From the NCBI GenBank assembly GCA_964605185.1, contig CAZSBF010000005.1, positions 1 to 64,000 on the forward strand: a stretch of 64,000 nt of DNA, written 5' to 3'. Of the stretch, positions 60,241 through 64,000 are shown piece after piece (the stretch's first letter is position 1; every line of letters begins with the position of its first letter). The position numbers and the translations under genes are program-made. The notes below the pieces were generated by a model. The model made no database searches. It worked only from the letters and a program-made list of their open reading frames with translations, and was not told the origin of the DNA. Origin of the DNA: JACRIM01 sp964605185 (lineage in GTDB: Bacteria > Planctomycetota > Phycisphaerae > UBA1845 > UTPLA1).

Positions 60241-60897
60241 ATGAACATCCCGACAATCAAAGCCGATACTCGTAAAGCAGCCGGCTCCCGTGCCGCGGCC
60301 CGATTGCGCCGCGACGGAAAACTCCCCGGCATCATGTACGGCCATAAGGAAAATCCCCTGCCCATCGTGCTGGATCGACATGCCGTTGAATTGCACGTCG
60401 AGCACGGTGCCCACCTGTTCAACATCGACATGGGCGGCAAGACGCAGCCCTGCCTGATCAAGGACGCCCAATACGATCACCTCGGCGCTGCCCTGGTCCA
60501 CGTCGATCTGGCTCGCGTCGATCTGAACGAACGCGTGAAAATCCACGTGCCCATCGAATACCGCGGCACGCCAAAGGGCATCGCCGAAGGCGGCGTGCTT
60601 CGACAGGAAATGTCCGACCTGCACATCGAGTGCCTTGTCGCCAACATTCCCGACAAGGTGCGCATCGATGTCAGCCACCTGAGTTTGAATTCGGTGCTCT
60701 ACACGAAGGATCTGAAACTCGACCCCGACATCATCGCCATCAACGACCCCGATTCCGTCGTCGCCACCTGCCGACCGCCGCTTGCCGAAGTCGAAGGAGC
60801 GATCACGGCCCCAGTCGAAGGTGCCGCCGAGCCCGAAGTCATTGCCAAGGGCAAGATCGAAGTCGAAGGCGAAGAAGGCGCCGCCGAGAAGAAGTAA
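60241..60897 (+). CDS. rplY: 50S ribosomal protein L25 (Ctc form)
   Basis: Binds 5S rRNA. The 218-residue protein combines the L25 N-terminal domain (DTRKAAGSRAAARLRRDGKL, residues about 8-27) with a C-terminal TL5 domain, as in Ctc-type L25. The last 30 residues are acidic (EGEEGAAEKK end). RBS GAGG lies upstream. Located between prs and pth as in many bacteria. Confidence 0.94.
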   Translation: MNIPTIKADTRKAAGSRAAARLRRDGKLPGIMYGHKENPLPIVLDRHAVELHVEHGAHLFNIDMGGKTQPCLIKDAQYDHLGAALVHVDLARVDLNERVKIHVPIEYRGTPKGIAEGGVLRQEMSDLHIECLVANIPDKVRIDVSHLSLNSVLYTKDLKLDPDIIAINDPDSVVATCRPPLAEVEGAITAPVEGAAEPEVIAKGKIEVEGEEGAAEKK

Positions 60898-60961
60898 CCC
60901 ATGGGTTCCGCGCCGCCGCATGATTGTGTGGCGAAACCCAGAAAGATTGTTAGGTAAGAGT

Positions 60962-60985
60962 GGTGCGGGCCTCCGTGCCCGCAGG
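60962..60985. repeat. GC-rich hairpin repeat before pth
   Basis: GCGGGC (60965-60970), loop CTCCGT, GCCCGC (60977-60982), preceded by TGG. This is the fifth copy of the hairpin family seen at 34980, 35029, 51505 and 51539. Confidence 0.75.
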
Positions 60986-61015
60986 CTTGAAATAAATGAG
61001 GTGCAGTAAGCACGA

Positions 61016-61585
61016 ATGAAACTCATCGTCGGTCTCGGCAACCCCGGTGCGCAATACGTGCACACGCGGCATAACGTGGGTTTCCGCGTGGCTGAGTTGC
61101 TCTGCGACCGATGGAAGCTCGGAAACTGGAAGGAGAAGTTCAGCGGCCTCGTGGCCGACGGTCAGGCCTGCGGAGATCGAATCGTCCTGCTCCGGCCCAT
61201 GACCTACATGAACGTGAGCGGCAAGAGCGTTTCTGCCGCGGCACAGTTCTTTCAGTGCCCGATGTCGGATCTGTTGATCGTGTCCGACGATGTGGATCTG
61301 CCGCTGGGCAAGCTGCGAATGCGGGCCACCGGCACCGCCGGCGGTCAGCGAGGCCTCGACGATGTCCTGGCCATGCTGGCAACGCTCGACGTGCCGCGAC
61401 TGCGAGTCGGCGTGGGTCGACCGACGCGAGGCAGCGTCGCGGATTATGTGCTGTCGCCGTTCGCCGCGAGCGAGCGCGACGAGGTTGAAGAGGAAATCAC
61501 GCGGGCGGCCGATGCCGTCGAAGTGTGGGTGACCAAGGGCATCCACGCCGCGATGAACGATACGAATCGAGACTCGAAGGACTGA
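61016..61585 (+). CDS. pth: Peptidyl-tRNA hydrolase with altered GHNG motif
   Basis: Releases tRNA from prematurely dropped peptides. The 189-residue protein has VGLGNPGAQYVHTRHNVGF with N9 and catalytic H19, PMTYMNVSG with N66, and VSDDVDLPLGK with the catalytic D. The usual GGHNG is GGQRG here (Q111, R112 in place of H and N), which may alter tRNA contacts. The C-terminus is typical. It ends 56 bases before rpsF. Confidence 0.93.
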   Translation: MKLIVGLGNPGAQYVHTRHNVGFRVAELLCDRWKLGNWKEKFSGLVADGQACGDRIVLLRPMTYMNVSGKSVSAAAQFFQCPMSDLLIVSDDVDLPLGKLRMRATGTAGGQRGLDDVLAMLATLDVPRLRVGVGRPTRGSVADYVLSPFAASERDEVEEEITRAADAVEVWVTKGIHAAMNDTNRDSKD

Positions 61586-61641
61586 GTGAAAAACGTGACG
61601 GTTTCGCCGGCCGAGTCCGGCGCGTGTAAGGAGAGTTTGCT

Positions 61642-62100
61642 GTGAAGCGATACGAGGCAATGTTCTTGATGGATGCCAACATGGCGTCCGATTGGCCGTC
61701 CGCCGAGGCGGAGGTGAAGCGAATCCTGGATCGTGCCGGCGCCAACGTGCTCGGCCTGAAGAATTGGGATGAGCGCAAGCTCGCCTATTCGATCCACCAA
61801 CACAAGCGCGGCCTCTATGCCCTCGCATTCTTCGACGCCCCGGCCGAGAAGATCGCCGGCCTCGAGCGCGACGTGCAGCTCAGCGAAAAGGCCGTCCGCG
61901 TTCTCGTCCTCCGCCGCGAGAAGCTCACGCCGGAGACAATCGAAAAGGCCCTGACGGCTCCGCCGCCGCCCAAGACCAGCTTCCGCTCCGACGAGTGGAG
62001 CAGCAACCGCGGACGACCCGATGGTCGGCCCGGAGACGGCCCCCCGATGGCCGCGGCCGCCGTGGAAGAGGCCCCGGATATCGACGTGCTGGAAGTCTAA
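61642..62100 (+). CDS. rpsF: 30S ribosomal protein S6
   Basis: A 152-residue S6 with the family start (KRYEAMFLMDANMASDWPSA) and ERKLAYSIHQHKRGLYALAF in the central beta sheet. The C-terminal tail after about residue 100 is extended and glycine/proline-rich (SNRGRPDGRPGDGPPMAAAA). It leads the rpsF-ssb-rpsR-rplI-dnaB run, a classic arrangement. GTAAGGAG precedes the start. Confidence 0.96.
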   Translation: MKRYEAMFLMDANMASDWPSAEAEVKRILDRAGANVLGLKNWDERKLAYSIHQHKRGLYALAFFDAPAEKIAGLERDVQLSEKAVRVLVLRREKLTPETIEKALTAPPPPKTSFRSDEWSSNRGRPDGRPGDGPPMAAAAVEEAPDIDVLEV

Positions 62101-62141
62101 ATGTCTGACGCCGCGTGGATGCGCGGGGGAAGGATCGACTC

Positions 62142-62645
62142 ATGGCCAACTTCAACAAAGTCCTGCTCGCAGGCAACCTCACGCGCGACCCGCAGCTCTC
62201 GCATCTGCCGAGCAACACGGCCGTCGCCGAGATGGGCATGGCCGTCAATCGCAAGTGGCGTTCGCAGACCGGCGAGATGAAGGAGGAAGTCACCTTCGTC
62301 GACCTTCGTGCCTATGGCAAGCAGGCCGAGACGCTGAACCAATACATGACCAAAGGCAAGCCCATCCTGATCGAGGGCCGCCTCAAGTACGACCAGTGGG
62401 AAACCAAGGAAGGCCAGAAACGCAGCAAGCTCTACGTCATCGTCGAGAACTTCCAGTTTCTCGGTGGTCCCAGTGGTGCCGGCGGCGCCGGCGGCGCGGG
62501 TGCAAATCGTGGCGGCGATCGCTACGAGCGTACCGAACGCCCTGCACCGTCCGCACGAAACACCGGCGGCGGCAGCGCAGCCCCGATGGACGAAATGCCG
62601 CCCATCGACGAAACCGTTCCCGCCGGCGATGACATCCCGTTCTAA
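62142..62645 (+). CDS. ssb: Single-stranded DNA-binding protein
   Basis: Coats single-stranded DNA in replication and repair. The 167-residue protein has the OB fold (FNKVLLAGNLTRDPQLSHLP; LIEGRLKYDQWETKEGQK), a glycine-rich linker and the acidic tip DDIPF that binds partner proteins. GGGGGAAGG precedes the ATG at 62142; an in-frame ATG 27 bases earlier gives a non-standard extension. Confidence 0.96.
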   Translation: MANFNKVLLAGNLTRDPQLSHLPSNTAVAEMGMAVNRKWRSQTGEMKEEVTFVDLRAYGKQAETLNQYMTKGKPILIEGRLKYDQWETKEGQKRSKLYVIVENFQFLGGPSGAGGAGGAGANRGGDRYERTERPAPSARNTGGGSAAPMDEMPPIDETVPAGDDIPF

Positions 62646-62678
62646 GAAATCGAAAGAATTTAAGAAGAGGATCGATAT

Positions 62679-62957
62679 ATGGCATTCATGAAGAAACCGT
62701 TCGGTAAGAAGAAAAACGACAAGGCCGCCGAGAAGAAGAAGCGCATGAAGGCCCGCGAGGTCACCAAGTGCCGCTTCTGCCGCGAGAAGGCCGAAGAGAT
62801 CGACTACAAGGACCTTGGCTCCTTGCAGCGCCTGGTCACCAGCCAGGGCAAGCACCTGTCGCGAAAGCGCAGCGGTAACTGTGCCCGCCACCAGCGCATG
62901 TCATGCGTGGCCCTCAAACACGCCCGATTCATCGGGCTGATGTCCTTTGCCGGCTAG
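62679..62957 (+). CDS. rpsR: 30S ribosomal protein S18
   Basis: A 92-residue S18 with a basic N-terminal extension (KKPFGKKKNDKAAEKKKRMK), a cysteine pair (VTKCRFCREKAEEIDY) that may bind zinc, and RKRSGNCARHQRM near the end. Located between ssb and rplI as usual. Confidence 0.96.
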   Translation: MAFMKKPFGKKKNDKAAEKKKRMKAREVTKCRFCREKAEEIDYKDLGSLQRLVTSQGKHLSRKRSGNCARHQRMSCVALKHARFIGLMSFAG

Positions 62958-62971
62958 AGGAGACGACCATT

Positions 62972-63520
62972 ATGAAACTGCTCTTACGAAAAGACATTCC
63001 CAAGCTCGGCCTCTGCGGCGACGTCGTCGACGTCTCCACCGGCTATGCTCGAAATTACCTCCTGCCTCACCACCTGGCGTTGGAGCCGACCAAGTCCAAC
63101 CTCAAGGCCATTGAGAAGGACAAGATCGTCGCCGCTCAGGAACGCGAGCGAGTCCGCGGCGTCTGGCGCCAGACGGCCGCACGCCTGGCCGGTGCCGAAG
63201 TCACCATCGCCGCCGCCTGCACGCCCGACGGCCACCTCTATGGCTCGGTCGGTCCGCGCGAGATTTCACATGCCCTGATGGAAGAGGGACACTCGGTCCA
63301 CGCCGATCAGGTTAAGATGTCGCATAATCTCAAGGAAGTCGGCTCCACCGAAGTGCCCATCGTCCTCGCGGATGACATCCGGGCAACCGTCAAGGTGTGG
63401 GTCGTCGCAGAGAAGCGCGCCGGCGAGTTCGAACCGGAACCGGCGAAGGAAGGTGGCACGGATGTCCCAGGCAGCAATCCAAACGCCCAACCGTCCGACG
63501 CCGTCAGCACGGCCAACTGA
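62972..63520 (+). CDS. rplI: 50S ribosomal protein L9
   Basis: A 182-residue L9. The N-terminal domain MKLLLRKDIPKLGLCGDVVD and GYARNYLLPHHLAL are diagnostic. AGAGGAG precedes the ATG at 62972. Its last 59 bases overlap the dnaB start in another frame, an unusual arrangement that couples the two genes. The C-terminal tail is Pro/Gly-rich. Confidence 0.95.
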   Translation: MKLLLRKDIPKLGLCGDVVDVSTGYARNYLLPHHLALEPTKSNLKAIEKDKIVAAQERERVRGVWRQTAARLAGAEVTIAAACTPDGHLYGSVGPREISHALMEEGHSVHADQVKMSHNLKEVGSTEVPIVLADDIRATVKVWVVAEKRAGEFEPEPAKEGGTDVPGSNPNAQPSDAVSTAN

Positions 63521-64000
63521 TCCCATCGCATCCGGCCGGCTCCCTCCGCAGGATTTGGAAGCGGAGGCGAGCCTGCTCGGCGCGATGCTCCTCGAACGCG
63601 ATTCCATCGGCCAAGTCGTCCAACTCATCCCCCGGGATGAGTCCGCGCGCTTCTATCGCCCTGACCATCGCCTCTTGTACGAAGTCCTCGTCGACCTCTA
63701 CGCCGAGAACAAGCCCATCGACATCATCGTGCTGGAGGATGAACTCCGCCGCCGCGGTCTCCTCGACGAAGTCGGCGGCCGCCAGTATCTGATCGACCTC
63801 TCCGAATCCGTTCCGTCCTCCGCCAACAGCGAACACTACGCCCGCATCGTCCGCGACAAGTCGATGCTCCGCGATCTCATTCAATGCACCAGCGAGATCA
63901 TGCAGTCGGCCTACAACCAGGCTGAGCCGGCCGCGCAGGTCCTCGACGATGCCGAAAAGGCCCTCTTTGACGTGACGGAACAGCGCGTCAGCAACCAGGC
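63462..64000 (+). CDS. dnaB: Replicative DNA helicase, N-terminal part
   Basis: The frame runs from the ATG at 63462 to the window edge without a stop (179 codons). After a linker (SQAAIQTPNRPTPSARPTDP) the DnaB N-terminal domain is clear: LPPQDLEAEASLLGAMLLER, FYRPDHRLLYEVLVDLYAEN and YARIVRDKSMLRDLIQC. AAGGAAGG lies upstream of the ATG. The Walker motifs are beyond the window. It overlaps rplI by 59 bases. Confidence 0.93.
   Translation, partial: MSQAAIQTPNRPTPSARPTDPIASGRLPPQDLEAEASLLGAMLLERDSIGQVVQLIPRDESARFYRPDHRLLYEVLVDLYAENKPIDIIVLEDELRRRGLLDEVGGRQYLIDLSESVPSSANSEHYARIVRDKSMLRDLIQCTSEIMQSAYNQAEPAAQVLDDAEKALFDVTEQRVSNQ

Overview
The window looks like a GC-rich chromosomal segment of a member of the Planctomycetota, probably a Phycisphaerae-like lineage. 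This is inferred from several traits: small membrane proteins with a paired CxxC zinc ribbon (around 27040 and 33190), a 1,337-residue SecA with lineage-type insertions, a DUF58 + BatA-like pair, a PQQ-type propeller lipoprotein, short GC-rich hairpin repeats between genes, and a Kdo transferase (outer membrane present). The genes read as those of an aerobic heterotroph: kynurenine pathway, HPPD, Rex, NuoB/NuoC and ETF-linked electron transfer.

Layout. 1-6300: aerobic tryptophan catabolism on the minus strand (kynB, kynA, kmo, a four-helix membrane protein with a good promoter, then kynU followed by two tiny membrane proteins), interrupted by a plus-strand ankyrin protein. 6700-11150: outer-membrane beta-barrel-like protein, a 40-residue hydrophobic peptide, a DAACS symporter and a glycogen-synthase-like glycosyltransferase. 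11160-16235: clpS, DUF58 + BatA-like VWA pair, PQQ propeller lipoprotein and a second tiny hydrophobic protein. 16467-22530: etfA and a membrane FeS oxidoreductase of the EtfD type, separated by a two-gene HEPN cassette of lower GC, then a cNMP-binding protein, a SEC-C mini-protein and waaA. 22534-26540: a polyhydroxybutyrate locus (SDR reductase, phaC, phaE, phasin, divergent phaR) with a strong phasin promoter flanked by TTGCACAA-type operator candidates. 26549-35000: zinc-ribbon membrane proteins, the giant secA, an SDR and P5C dehydrogenase. 35087-41050: a GH31 glucosidase coupled to a PIN/antitoxin pair, then nuoC, nuoB and rex.

41364-52900: exported unknowns (one HEAT-like, two likely paralogues), a strong terminator, cobalamin adenosyltransferase, glnS, gltX, an Rrf2 regulator with Fe-S ligand cysteines, and two lipoproteins. 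52926-57582: HPPD, a DinB/unknown coupled pair, thyA-folA and a calcium-binding-type TSP3 lipoprotein. 58052-64000: tRNA-Gln, then a housekeeping run glmU-prs-rplY-pth-rpsF-ssb-rpsR-rplI-dnaB, the last cut by the window edge.

No CRISPR array, rRNA, prophage or insertion sequence was seen. The most interesting items are the HEPN two-gene module inserted between etfA and the EtfD-like gene, the five-fold internal repeat and cysteine cluster in SecA, the phasin/phaR control region, three unlisted tiny membrane-protein genes, and the family of GCGGGC/GCAGGC hairpin repeats between genes. All family assignments are from reading the translations; no database search was run.
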